From Glomus cerebriforme (Eukaryota; Glomeromycota; Glomeromycetes; Glomerales; Glomeraceae), in the NCBI GenBank assembly GCA_003550305.1, contig QKYT01000225.1, forward strand, positions 57,281-75,902: 18,622 nucleotides of DNA, written 5' to 3'. A model generated the notes under the pieces. The model was not told where the DNA came from. It saw only the letters and a program-made list of their open reading frames with translations, and did not search any database. Made by a program: the position numbers and the translations under genes. Shown here in pieces: positions 9,131 to 17,744 of this stretch. How positions within the stretch are numbered: the stretch's first letter is position 1; each line of letters begins with the position of its first letter.

Positions 9131-9440
9131 ATCTGGATTACCAACTCAACACACTTCATGTTTTATTCTTAGCAAGATTGTCACCAACTTGGCACTTCAT
9201 GTCTTATCCTTGACAATCAAAAGAATCATGGGCGAAATTGTAAAAATGACACAATATTGGTACTATGTATCTCACCCAATAATAAAGAGATGGCAACCGA
9301 AAAGAAAAATATATGGATTGCAAGTTTAGCATTTATGCTTCATCTAGCAACTGAAAAATGGCAAATGGATTGCAAAACATCTGCAAATAGATGGATTGCA
9401 AACTCAGCACTTTACATGTACCTCATCTTATTAACCAAAT
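9131..9440. repeat. Degenerate repeat of about 43 bp, four copies
   Basis: Related units start near 9133, 9176, 9314 and 9391. Each reads roughly GGATTGCAAACTCAGCAC followed by TTCATGT, a TTATTCTT- or CATCTT-like stretch and AGCAA. The first two are directly adjacent at 43 bp spacing; the others are separated by partial copies such as ATGGATTGCAAAACATCTGC at 9366. The repeats also explain why this stretch stays open in one frame; I do not read it as a gene. Confidence 0.55.
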
Positions 9441-9496
9441 GGGCCAGTCATAATAATGCCTATTGCATCTCCGATTCTCTAACTAACTGATCACCA

Positions 9497-9544
9497 AACC
9501 AGGCCTTTAAAAGTTACTCAAAAGTTACTTGAAAGTAACCTGGT
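9497..9544. repeat. GTTACT repeat cluster bounded by ACCAGG/CCTGGT
   Basis: AAAAGTTACTCAAAAGTTACT is followed by TGAAAGTAAC, giving two direct AAGTTACT units and one inverted GTAAC. The cluster is closed by inverted 6-mers, ACCAGG on the left and CCTGGT on the right. It may fold as a hairpin. Function unknown. Confidence 0.5.
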
Positions 9545-9794
9545 AAGGAACTAAATATGTAACCATGACGCAGTAAGGCGCAGTAAATTTTGTTAATTTC
9601 AGCCAGTACTATTTCATATTTTTTTTCCAAAACTTTGAGACACAATAACTCGGCATTCAGACATCCGATTCATGCGCTTTTAGCATCATTAGAAAGCTCT
9701 CAAGCCCTCTTTCAAACGACTACAAAACTGCATGAATCCAATCACAGAAAGCTAAGATATTCTGCACTAAAGATCAGGTCAAAAATATAGTATA

Positions 9795-9840
9795 GTGTCA
9801 ACCAAAAACTGATCTGCAAATTTATAGTATCACCCGATCA
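9795..9840. repeat. Possible degenerate transposon terminus
   Basis: After TATAGTGTCAAC comes CAAAAACTGATCT, an exact 13-mer shared with the terminal repeat of the fold-back MITE at 1944. Downstream are TATAGTATCACCCGAT-like bases, weakly like the MITE subterminal region. It could be the left end of a related element reaching to the right. No matching inverse was found within the window. Confidence 0.35.
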
Positions 9841-9887
9841 CAACATGATTTTTAGCAATCAATATCAGCCTACTAGTATCTTGGTCA

Positions 9888-10035
9888 CAAAAAGACCACA
9901 GAGCAATGAAAATAAGCAAATAGCTAGAAGGAAATAAAAAGAGAATAGAACAATAAAATCAAGCAAATATCTACAAAGCAATAAAAAAACTATAGAGCAA
10001 TAAAATCAAGTGCATAGTAATAAAGCAATAATAAG
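9888..10035. repeat. A-rich degenerate tandem repeat
   Basis: At least five units resemble GAGCAATAAAATCAAGCAAAT, for example near 9900, 9948, 9977, 9995 and 10023. The plus strand is strongly A-rich and T-poor, a clear strand bias compared with the flanks. No coding sense was seen. Confidence 0.5.
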
Positions 10036-10057
10036 ATCACAGAATACTAAAGACAGT

Positions 10058-10131
10058 AACTAGGTAACATTATACTTATAACTAGATAACATTATAGCAC
10101 AACTGGATAATACTCTTATAAAAGTATTATC
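10058..10131. repeat. Three iterated motifs ending in a 26 bp palindrome
   Basis: AACTAGGTAACATTATA (10058-10074), AACTAGATAACATTATA (10080-10096) and AACTGGATAATACTCTTATA (10101-10120) sit 21-22 bases apart, about two helical turns. The last runs into an imperfect 26 bp palindrome, 10106-10131, with arms GATAATACT and AGTATTATC. Such iterons plus a palindrome can be protein-binding sites, but no function is shown. Confidence 0.5.
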
Positions 10132-10139
10132 TAGTAGTA

Positions 10140-11138
10140 TTCTCTTTTATTTGTGATTTTTCTTATATACTACTACCAGTTAATTTTGTTAATGATAAAA
10201 AAATTCTGCATTATATTTATCATCTTTATACATTCTCTTAATTTTTTTTGCAAAAATCATAGAATATCATCTGTTTCTATCTAAGTTATAAAGCTTTGTT
10301 TATGTCTATAAAATAAATTTAAATTAAAAAAAAATATTTTTATATAACTATTTTTTTTAAAAATTATATTTTCTGTAAGGAATTTAACAAAATTTTTGAT
10401 TTTCTTAATTAGATTTCTTAATTCTATATTAGTAGTTTCTTTACTAATTTTTTAATATAATTGTAATTAATTACTGTATTATTAAAAATTTATAATTATT
10501 TAATTTTAACATTATCCAAAGAATTAAAAAAATAAAATAAATATTTTTCAAATGTATATAAATAAATATATAGAAATTTGTGAGTATACATAGAAGTAAT
10601 TTACTAATTGTAAATCTGTATAATAAAGTAATTGAAATTTGTAATACAAAATTTTGGTATATATTTCTTGATTTTAAGATATTTTTTCTACTCTTATATA
10701 ACTTTTGGCCAGCATTATGATATTAAAAAATTAACTATGTGACAAATAAGAGGCATGACAAATATGATTTCATATCTCAAAAAAATTCTAAATTCCTAGA
10801 ATACTTGGTAAAAATGAAAAGTGAAGGGGTGTTACTATGATCATGTGAGAGTGAAAAGTATCAGTAATACTAGAGAAATGTCTAAAGCCATATTTGATTA
10901 TGTGACTCAAAAAAAAATTATTTCTAAATAAAACTTTTTCCAACCTATATAACCTTTTAAATTATATAATAAGTGTATTTTGGCCCACTCTGCAAGTTTA
11001 ATTAGAATGCTTAATGAGGTTTAGAACACCGTTTTTTATTTATTTGACTTTTTTCATGTTTGCTAAAATTTATTTTTCCATTTTTGGATATGATCAGCAA
11101 AGATTGTTCATTCATATGCAAAATCAAACTTTTTCGAC
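10140..11138. other. AT-rich intergenic stretch without a supported gene
   Basis: It is mostly A/T runs. A short plus-strand frame near 10829-10930 (DHVRVKSISNTREMSKAIFD) has a protein-like look but no start, family or context, so it is not called. Nothing else was recognised. Confidence 0.5.
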
Positions 11139-11255
11139 TTAAGTAACAGTTGACAGCAAGACATTATACAAAAAAGTCTTTCCGGTGCCACCCGGTCCAT
11201 CTATAAAGAAACATCCATTCGCGCATGTAATCTTGCAGAGCATGCTAAAATACAT
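11139..11255 (-). pseudogene. PIF1-type helicase fragment (possible Helitron scrap)
   Basis: A 38-residue minus-strand frame contains CFFIDGPGGTGKTFLYNVLL. GPGGTGKT is an intact Walker A, and the surrounding residues match the first motif of PIF1-like helicases, including those carried by Helitrons (known). The frame ends in a TAA at 11141-11139, soon after the motif. No Rep domain, later helicase motif or 5'-TC/CTRR-3' Helitron ends were found nearby. The reading frame is too short to be active, so this is a relic. It lies about 200 bases upstream of the coiled-coil gene on the opposite strand. Confidence 0.7.
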
Positions 11256-11378
11256 TAATTATAGGTTTCAAGTTCACAACATTTAAGTTATTTAAAATAA
11301 CGTGATCGAACACGGCTTTAGACACCTATTTTTGTCACGTCATTGTGCACCACGCTTCGGATTGATCGGGATCATGTA

Positions 11379-11440
11379 GGAGTAATGACGAACCAATAAC
11401 ATTAATCGGCTCAAGTAATTAGCGGGTTCGCTTACGCTCC
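11379..11440. promoter_or_regulatory. Imperfect hairpin just upstream of the coiled-coil gene
   Basis: GGAGTAATGACGAACC (11379-11394) pairs imperfectly with GGGTTCGCTTACGCTCC (11424-11440), leaving a loop of about 30 bases. The stretch 11290-11445 is richer in CpG than the flanks, and the gene's ATG is 21 bases further on. This suits a promoter or 5' leader, but no TATA box or known factor site can be named. It was checked as a tRNA and does not fold as one. Confidence 0.3.
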
Positions 11441-11460
11441 AGACTAATTTAAAAATAGTT

Positions 11461-13104
11461 ATGAAAAAACATGAATACAATAAAATTATTAGAGTTGCTC
11501 CAGTTGCTCCCGAAATATCTTTATTACGTGAAGAAAATAATAGACTAAAAATACTTTTGTTAGAGCGTGATGATAGGTTGCGTGAAAAAGAATCTGACCT
11601 AATAGACGCCAATGATGTAATTGATAGTCTTCAAGAACGTGTTCGCGAAGTTGAAGTTCGCAATCTTGGTCTGCAAAGGGATAACGGGGATAACGAACTC
11701 ACAAGAAATTATTATGAAGAAGAAAAAGAAAGAAATAAACAATTAGAAACACAACTCCAAGAAAAATCAAATGAATTAGAAAAACTTCAACATTTTGCTA
11801 ATTATTCCCAAAAATTAGGAATTCTTTCCGAGCAGGAAGAAAAAACCAGTGAATTAGGAAAAGAAGTTAAAATTGTTCGAACTGATCTGAAAAAAAATGA
11901 AAATCTGTTAAAGGAAAAAGACGGCACCCAAGAAAAACTGCAAAATGAAATAAACAGATTAAAAACTGATTTGGTCGAGAAAGAAAAACAAATTAAAAGT
12001 ATAATAGAAGCCAATGATGTGATTGATAGTCTTCAAGAACGTGTTCGCGAAGTTGAAGGTCGCAATCGTGAACTGCAAAGGGATAACGAACTCACAAGAA
12101 ATTATTATAAAGAAGAAAAAGAAATCAATAAACAATTAGAAGAACAACTCGCTTATTATTCCCAAAAATTAGAAACTCTTTCCGAGCAGGAAGAAAAAAT
12201 CAGTGAATTAGAAAAAGATGTTAAAGATGTTCGAACTGATCTGAAAAAAAAAGAAAAACTGTTAAAGGAAAAAGACAACAACCAAGGAAAACTGCAAAAT
12301 GAAATAAACAAATTAAAAACTGATTTGGTTGAGAAAGAAAAACTGCAAAATGAAATAGACAAATTAAAAACTGATTTGGTCGAGAAAGAAAAACTGCAAA
12401 ATGAAATANANAAATTAAAAANTGATTTGGTCGAGAAAGAAAAACAAATAAATGACTTGAAAATCGAAAAAAATAAACTAATACAGAGAATTATGCTTCA
12501 CAAAAAACTTACCGAGAAAGTTGGAGCAAAAAAATTAGAACTACAAAAATTGAAAAGCAATACTATTAAAAACAGAAGATTTATCAACAAAGTCGAGATA
12601 GAAGAAAAGTTGGAAACATTCCTAGAAGCTCAAGATGAGATAATTCGTTTAAATAGTATTTTTGCTATTAAACAAAAAGCAAAGGCAAGTGAATTTTTGC
12701 AGAAAAAAATCAATCACGATAAATTAAGAACATTAGAAGAAAAACAACAAGAACTCACTAAACTTGAGATACAACTAGAAGACTTGGAGAAATTAGAAAA
12801 AGAGGCAGAGAGCAAATTTATCCAAGGAAAAAAATCTGAAGCAAGTTCAACTAGTCCAACTAAAAATATACCAAAAAATAAAGAAAAAGAATTTGGATTA
12901 AATTTAGGAGCAACAGTGCTTGGTCATGGGGGAAATATTGGCTTTACTTTCAAGTCTAAAACTTCTCCACAACAAGTAGTCGAGACTAGTGAAACTCCTT
13001 TACAGAATCAGCCAATGACTACTCAGCCAATTAATATAACAATTAATACTGCTAATTTGGGAAGCCAACAAGCATCAGCGAATGAGTTAAATATTCAAGA
13101 ATGA
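11461..13104 (+). CDS. Long coiled-coil protein with internal duplications
   Basis: An uninterrupted frame of 547 residues, rich in Lys, Glu, Leu, Gln and Asn with heptad-like spacing from about residue 20 to 430, indicates a long parallel coiled coil. A unit starting at ANDVIDSLQERVREVE occurs at residues 50 and 184, 402 bp apart, so a large part of the gene is duplicated. Residues 277-327 are three 17-residue repeats of KLQNEIxKLKTDLVEKE (51 bp each). Three undetermined bases (12409, 12411, 12422) fall in the third repeat. From about 475 the protein leaves the coiled coil: a Gly-rich patch, LNLGATVLGHGGNIGF, then a Thr/Gln/Asn-rich tail. No signal peptide or membrane segment. The role is unknown; scaffold or filament assembly is inference. 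The remnant tail that follows in frame suggests the original protein was longer. Confidence 0.8.
   Translation: MKKHEYNKIIRVAPVAPEISLLREENNRLKILLLERDDRLREKESDLIDANDVIDSLQERVREVEVRNLGLQRDNGDNELTRNYYEEEKERNKQLETQLQEKSNELEKLQHFANYSQKLGILSEQEEKTSELGKEVKIVRTDLKKNENLLKEKDGTQEKLQNEINRLKTDLVEKEKQIKSIIEANDVIDSLQERVREVEGRNRELQRDNELTRNYYKEEKEINKQLEEQLAYYSQKLETLSEQEEKISELEKDVKDVRTDLKKKEKLLKEKDNNQGKLQNEINKLKTDLVEKEKLQNEIDKLKTDLVEKEKLQNEIXKLKXDLVEKEKQINDLKIEKNKLIQRIMLHKKLTEKVGAKKLELQKLKSNTIKNRRFINKVEIEEKLETFLEAQDEIIRLNSIFAIKQKAKASEFLQKKINHDKLRTLEEKQQELTKLEIQLEDLEKLEKEAESKFIQGKKSEASSTSPTKNIPKNKEKEFGLNLGATVLGHGGNIGFTFKSKTSPQQVVETSETPLQNQPMTTQPINITINTANLGSQQASANELNIQE
12289..12441 (+). repeat. Three 51 bp tandem repeats in the coiled-coil gene
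   Basis: Units start at 12289, 12340 and 12391, each encoding a 17-residue stretch beginning KLQNEI. They are nearly identical in DNA sequence, which indicates recent expansion. The ambiguous bases lie in the third unit and may reflect collapsed or mixed copies in the assembly. Confidence 0.85.
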
Positions 13105-13287
13105 ACCAAGATTCAGGCTAGTTTTACTCCTCAATTGGTTCAAGAATGGATTTAATTATGGCTTTACAGTTGAGCAAGTTCGGGATTGAATTAATATTGG
13201 TTAAGTATTCGAGATTATGCTTTTGCTACTTGGTTAAGAGATGTTAAAAGAGTAGATGTGTTGAATTATGGTGATGTTCAAATTTAA
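13105..13287 (+). pseudogene. Broken C-terminal tail of the coiled-coil gene
   Basis: Past the TGA at 13102-13104 the same frame continues as TKIQASFTPQLVQEWI, meets stops, and recovers as LSIRDYAFATWLRDVKRVDV and LNYGDVQI before a TAA at 13285-13287. The gap between is filled in another frame by GFTVEQVRD, stop, INIG. So a module of about 60 residues is broken by stops (one at a likely Trp, TGG to TGA) and two compensating frameshifts. From memory, similar tails end many coiled-coil proteins of this fungal group; this was not checked. The upstream gene may thus be a recently shortened version, or the stop is a sequence error. Confidence 0.5.
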
Positions 13288-14691
13288 AGTCAATATTTAA
13301 TTCCTATCAGCAAAGTCGGCAAATAACTCAAATAGTTCATCAACTACCTAGGAATAACTAATTATAACTTTTATTACTCTTTGATTCTTTTAATTGAGAA
13401 GATAAGTGTTCTCAGTCTTTTACTCCTTTCGTGATAAGTTTTTTCTCGACCAACTCACAACAATAACCACTTTTTAATTTAACTATCATATTAACTAGTA
13501 TTCTTTTTGGTTCATTCTCTGGTTGGGTTCTTCTGATATTCTTTTCCCTTATTATTCTGCTACGATTAAGTTTTTAAATTAATGAGTATTAATTAAATTA
13601 AATTTTATGAAATTTCCATAATTGGAAAGTGTGATGTCAGTAAATATTAACGTAAACTAATGATCATTTTTGGATAAAGATATAATCGGAAACAATGAGA
13701 AAGTTTGCATAGAAAAATAAATAAAAAACAAAGTTCAATATGACACAGTTATCCATTGGAAAAAGAGCACGATTTTCCTTCTTGAAGAAGGGTCAGTCAA
13801 AACAATCGGTCAAACGGTCGGTCAAAGCTCTTTGATCAACTGATATCAGTCACAGTTATGACCCGCGACTGTTGCAAATCCTATTCTCTAACGATATCCG
13901 AAAAAAAGAATAGACATTTCACAATATCTATTAGGAAAAATAATTAAAAAGATATTATGAGAACTTTTATCATCAAACATTGCTACATTCATTTAATTAT
14001 GACAAATATCGCAATTCTATAATAACACTTGCTAAATGTAATGCCACTTCAAGATCAAAAGACATAACCTAATTGTCATAGATAAAGTAGAAAGATCCCT
14101 TAATGATAATTCATCCCAAACCTTTGTTATCAAAGACCATATCGCAGAATCTTTAACTCTAATCTAACTTGATTTACCTTTTATTAACATTTAGATATAT
14201 AATACATTTATGTGAAAAACGACTATCTAAACCAAGAATTAACAAGTAAAAAGGCAAAATAATAAAATTAATCTACTTTTATTCTAAAAAAAAAAAGTTA
14301 TTTAAAGTTAAAAAAAAAAATAGTATTAATACAAAAAGTAAAAGTAAAAAAATATATACAGTATATAAATTATTTAATAAACAAATAAATATTAAAATAT
14401 ATTGCATTTTCTTATAATCAAAAAAAAATAAATAATTCATTTTAGTTATAAATAATGTTTCTTAATTTTTTAAATTTTTTAATAAAACTTATAAATATTT
14501 TTATATTTATATTATTTAAAAAGCTTATAATATTTTAATTTTTTTTTGATAAGTTAATCATATTTATTATATTAATATCCATCAGATGAATATATAATAT
14601 AAATCATGAATACATTATCTTTATAAGAAAAATGTAACTTATTGCATTTTATTTTAAATATTATATATATAATAAATAAAATTTATTATAT
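13288..14691. other. Non-coding stretch; one small CpG-containing repeat patch
   Basis: Mostly AT-rich, with no supported gene. A patch at 13790-13860 has higher GC, three GGTCAAA-like units (GGTCAGTCAAAA, CGGTCAAA, CGGTCAAAG) and the perfect 12 bp palindrome ACTGATATCAGT at 13839-13850. From 14270 on there are long A and T runs. Confidence 0.5.
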
Positions 14692-15421
14692 AATTATTAA
14701 ATTTTTGGGGGCACTCTCCCTGACGATCCCTACGCCCATTTTCTCCCAAGTGGTTTGGGAAAGAAAAGTTGTACTTTTTGGCCGTTTTGCTCTATGAAAG
14801 CGGTCTTTTAGTCATAGGAAAAGTGTTGCTACGTCGCTGGAGTTAACTAAAAAGCTTTAGGAAATATGGATATTAGTCTCTGGCTCACCAAGGGTCTTCG
14901 CAAGTCAAGTTTACGATAATTTCCAGTCACTGACGTTTTTTTCAAAGTTGATACCATAGAGGCCGTTTGGTATTCCCAGGTACTCTTTCTTGCACAAGAC
15001 GATGAAGAAAACTTGTGGCTGCTTCTGGTGGACCCAGAAGTTAGCTTAGCGNNAAGTCTCGTTGGAAGTAAAGACCTTTTCACTGAGTTGATGTATGGGC
15101 TTGGATAACAAGGGAGCTCTTTTTAGTGTTCTGGGTATAGGAGAAAGTAACCCAGCCGGTTTGGTGTCTGGTTGTCTTTTGTTTATTAATTTAGTTTTCA
15201 TTTTCTGGTCACTTCTAAGTGCCTCCTTCTGAGTAGTTCCTGGAAAGGCGCAGCAAAGCTGTTTTCTTTTTCACACTTGCTACTTTAAGTGAGGGGAGTG
15301 GGGGTATCTGAAATTTGATCTGCAGCTGATCACTGTTATGTGATTGGTTCCCATTGTTGTTACATTCCCTTTAGTTTAGTTTCACAAATGGTGATCCCTT
15401 TTGTGTGCCCTTAAGGTGTTG

Positions 15422-15822
15422 AATTTGATTGGATAGTTGTTAAAAATTTATCTGCTCGCTCCTTTCTTATTTTTGTATGCTCGAAACTTCATCGAGGCTG
15501 GGGATTTATATCTAATAACTAGACCACCTATGTTTTTCCTACCTCATCCGCTGATACTATTACTTGCATTGTCAGTACTAGCTTTTTGCTGAATACATGT
15601 AATCAACTTTATAGGGCCGCTGGATCAAATGTGAAGGAATTGCCTATAAAGCATGGGAGCAGAGATCCGGTCGTCATGAGCAATTTTGGAAGTCCAAAGT
15701 ATGCCTATAACCAAGTTCTGGAAGCCATTGGAAAGCTTACTATTTTTACTCTTGAAGTCCTTCTAGAGGCTGGTACTAACATCCGGCTTGTAAAAAGTTA
15801 TCAATATTTCGAGTTGGTTTGA
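15422..15822 (+). pseudogene. Longest coding-like piece within the retrocopy
   Basis: One frame runs from about 15422 to a TGA at 15820-15822 with a single TAG near 15518. It includes FDWIVVKNLSARSFLIFVCS before the stop and then SADTITCIVSTSFLLNTCNQ, KELPIKHGSRDPVVMSNFGS and YNQVLEAIGKLTIFTLEVLL. The residue mix is protein-like and fairly neutral. I do not recognise the family. About 630 bases of apparent 3' untranslated sequence follow before the poly(A) signal, which places this at the 3' end of the source transcript's coding part. Confidence 0.45.
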
Positions 15823-16424
15823 AGACCCACATTTGTTTTGAGGGGAGATTTAGGTAACCTGAAGGATTATTGGGTAGGAAAGGTAGGACATAGAAGATTT
15901 TGTTCTAGAATAATGGAAGATAGGAGAATAGTGTCGGAGGCCCAGGNTTGGAATCATTAGGAGAGGAAGTATGTATAGGGTTGGATAGGAAGGGAGTTAG
16001 TAGATTAGAGAAAATAGCGGTAAAAAAAAGTATAAAAAATTTTATTAACAAGAGTAGTAGTTTTTACTGCGAGGCAAAGGTATCCTTCTAAATACTCTGT
16101 TCTTAATGGGCAAGGCGAGACTCCTCAGACTGGATGCATATGGGATTGCATCATACAGTTTGGAATAGTGGTTTCTTCCCCACCTTGCTTCACCGGAAGG
16201 TATGAAGTAACTTTGTCGGGCCATCTGCTCCTCTCCAAGACTGCAGGCACGTATAGATGTCTAAGGATTAATGTGTGGGGGAGGTAACTCCCTGCACATT
16301 TTTTCACCTGCAATAGAGAAAGTGCGTACCCTCTGGCGGTTATGATGACTTTAATCAAATAAGAGTAACATGTAATAATGTATTTTCAATAGTTTGTATA
16401 ATGGTGTATTTATGAATAATCATT

Positions 16425-16430
16425 AATAAA
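16425..16430 (+). terminator. Polyadenylation signal of the retrocopied transcript
   Basis: AATAAA lies 24 bases before the genomic A-run that starts at 16454, the normal spacing for cleavage and polyadenylation. It marks the 3' end of the source mRNA and fixes the orientation of the retrocopy as plus. Confidence 0.7.
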
Positions 16431-16528
16431 ATTGTGATACTCGTCTGAGGATTAAAAAAAAAAAAAATTATTAAATTTTCATTTTAAATTTTTTTAAATT
16501 AGCAATAAGGTGATACAAAATAATAAAA

Positions 16529-16714
16529 TTGGTTCTCATAACCAGCTGGGTCAATCTGTATTAAATTTTAAAAAAAAATTATATATATTATTACTATACC
16601 AGATACAATTTTTTAAAAAATTACAAAATGAATTTTACATATAAAATTTTTTGAAAAAAAATTAAAAGCCAGGTTGCCGGGTCATTTTCAAAATTTTTAT
16701 GTTATGAGAATCAA
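16529..16714. mobile_element. Small MITE-like hairpin, about 186 bp
   Basis: TTGGTTCTCATAAC on the left matches the inverse of GTTATGAGAATCAA on the right at 13 of 14 positions. Two GC-containing direct patches, CCAGCTGGGTCA (16542-16553) and CCAGGTTGCCGGGTCA (16669-16684), lie just inside. The interior is A/T. The target duplication is unclear (TAA-like on both sides). No coding capacity. Confidence 0.5.
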
Positions 16715-17558
16715 TAAATTAAGTTTGTATGACCTAAATTATAAATAAGAACCAAGATTTTAAATATTTAAAAAACTTAAATATTAAAAAAAATAATTCT
16801 ATTAGCAAAATAACTATTGGTAAAATAATTATTAGTAAAAATGACTATTAGAAAATTAATAAAATTTTATTATCTTTTTTTTATTAAAAAAAAAAGGACA
16901 ATTTATTAGAAATTAACATATAATTTCAATTTACTGTATTATAAATGCATTTTTAGTATGAAAATTTAAACCAAATAATATTGTATACAGATATTTAAAC
17001 AGACTATATAAAATACCTAAATCAAAAATCAAAAAATATTTTTTTTTGTAAAAAAAAAAATGCATATTAACTTATTCAATAATTTTTTTACATTAGGGCA
17101 ATAATAATAGATACAACAACTTATACAAGTTTATCACATATTTAATATTAATCTCTGGCAGATTATACCTTAAAATCTTTTACTAAATTTTAAAAAGTAT
17201 TAATTATAATTTTTTTTTATAAATTATAAAAATTAAGGCACATTTTTTTTATGTAAACCATGAAATTTAAATTACTTTAAATACCAAATTACTTTTAAAA
17301 TCTAATATACTTTGATATAATTCTTAATTTTAAAAGTTTTAAAAAATATAATAGATTAAAATATTTATTTGGATTTGTAAAAAAAAAAGGTATCCCAACA
17401 CTACCAAACCTATATTTTTATATAATATGACGTTAAACTATACAGAGTTATAAAAATCTATAAAACTAAATATTTTACCAATCATATAATAGAATAATCG
17501 AGATATAATCAATAAAAGGCATGCAGCAAGTCATTGTTCCATAAATGCTTACATACTT
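16715..17558. other. AT-rich intergenic stretch
   Basis: Long A and T runs with no supported gene, RNA or repeat family. Short ATTAGTAAAA / ATTGGTAAAATAA repeats occur near 16800-16850. Confidence 0.5.
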
Positions 17559-17742
17559 ATGGAGTCAAAACTTGTGATTGGAGAAAATTCGGTTGAAAAG
17601 TCTTTATTTCAACATTGCATAAGATAAACGATTATCTTATTTAGCCTGCTCGATGCTGCTTTTAATAACGGACTTCGTGATACGATACAACTACAAACAA
17701 GGTCTGTTCAAAATGTTATGGATATGATACGATTAGTAAAAG
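17559..17742 (+). pseudogene. Possible exon or gene fragment of unknown family
   Basis: From the ATG at 17559 one frame reads MESKLVIGENSVEKSLFQHC, then a TAA at 17625-17627, then ILFSLLDAAFNNGLRDTIQL and QTRSVQNVMDMIRLVK, ending at AAAAG followed by a GT-like donor at 17743. The stretch contains several CpG and G/C-rich codons unlike the A/T flanks, which supports former or present coding. The single stop could mean a pseudogene, or that the real exon starts after it. No family recognised, and no matching acceptor could be fixed downstream. Confidence 0.35.
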
Positions 17743-17744
17743 GT

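Larger units (their letters stand above)
14692..16479 (+). mobile_element. Retrocopy with poly(A) tail and 14 bp target duplication
   Basis: AATTATTAAATTTT stands at both borders (14692-14705 and 16466-16479). Between them is a 1.76 kb insert, visibly richer in G and C than its surroundings, that ends in an AATAAA signal (16425-16430) and a run of A from 16454. This layout is the signature of target-primed reverse transcription: a LINE copy or a cellular mRNA copied by LINE enzymes (known). The plus strand carries protein-like pieces that are broken: 14725-14846 (LYFLAVLLYESGLLVIGKVL), 14866-15108 with one stop (VDTIEAVWYSQVLFLAQDDE), 15098-15232 (membrane-like) and 15422-15822. No reverse transcriptase or endonuclease motif is visible, so it is either a 5'-truncated element or a processed pseudogene. 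Undetermined bases at 15052-15053 and 15947. Confidence 0.75.

Noticed and set aside
9257..9790. Two plus-strand open frames of 66-77 residues
   Set aside because: They run through the 43 bp repeats and other low-complexity sequence, with no recognisable protein pattern.
9880..10035. CRISPR-like array
   Set aside because: The units are degenerate, there are no uniform spacers, and the context is eukaryotic.
11341..11445. Possible tRNA or tRNA-derived SINE because of GGTTCGCTTAC
   Set aside because: It resembles a B box, but no A box at the right distance, no cloverleaf and no CCA-side pairing could be drawn.
11802..12362. Two minus-strand frames rich in Ser and Phe, nearly identical to each other
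   Set aside because: They are antisense shadows of the duplicated coiled-coil segments.
14847..15083. Minus-strand open frame rich in Ser, Arg and Lys
   Set aside because: The plus strand has better coding character here, and the poly(A) tail shows the source transcript is plus.
16125..16358. Minus-strand open frame of 77 residues
   Set aside because: It is antisense to the apparent 3' untranslated part of the retrocopy, with no recognisable motif.
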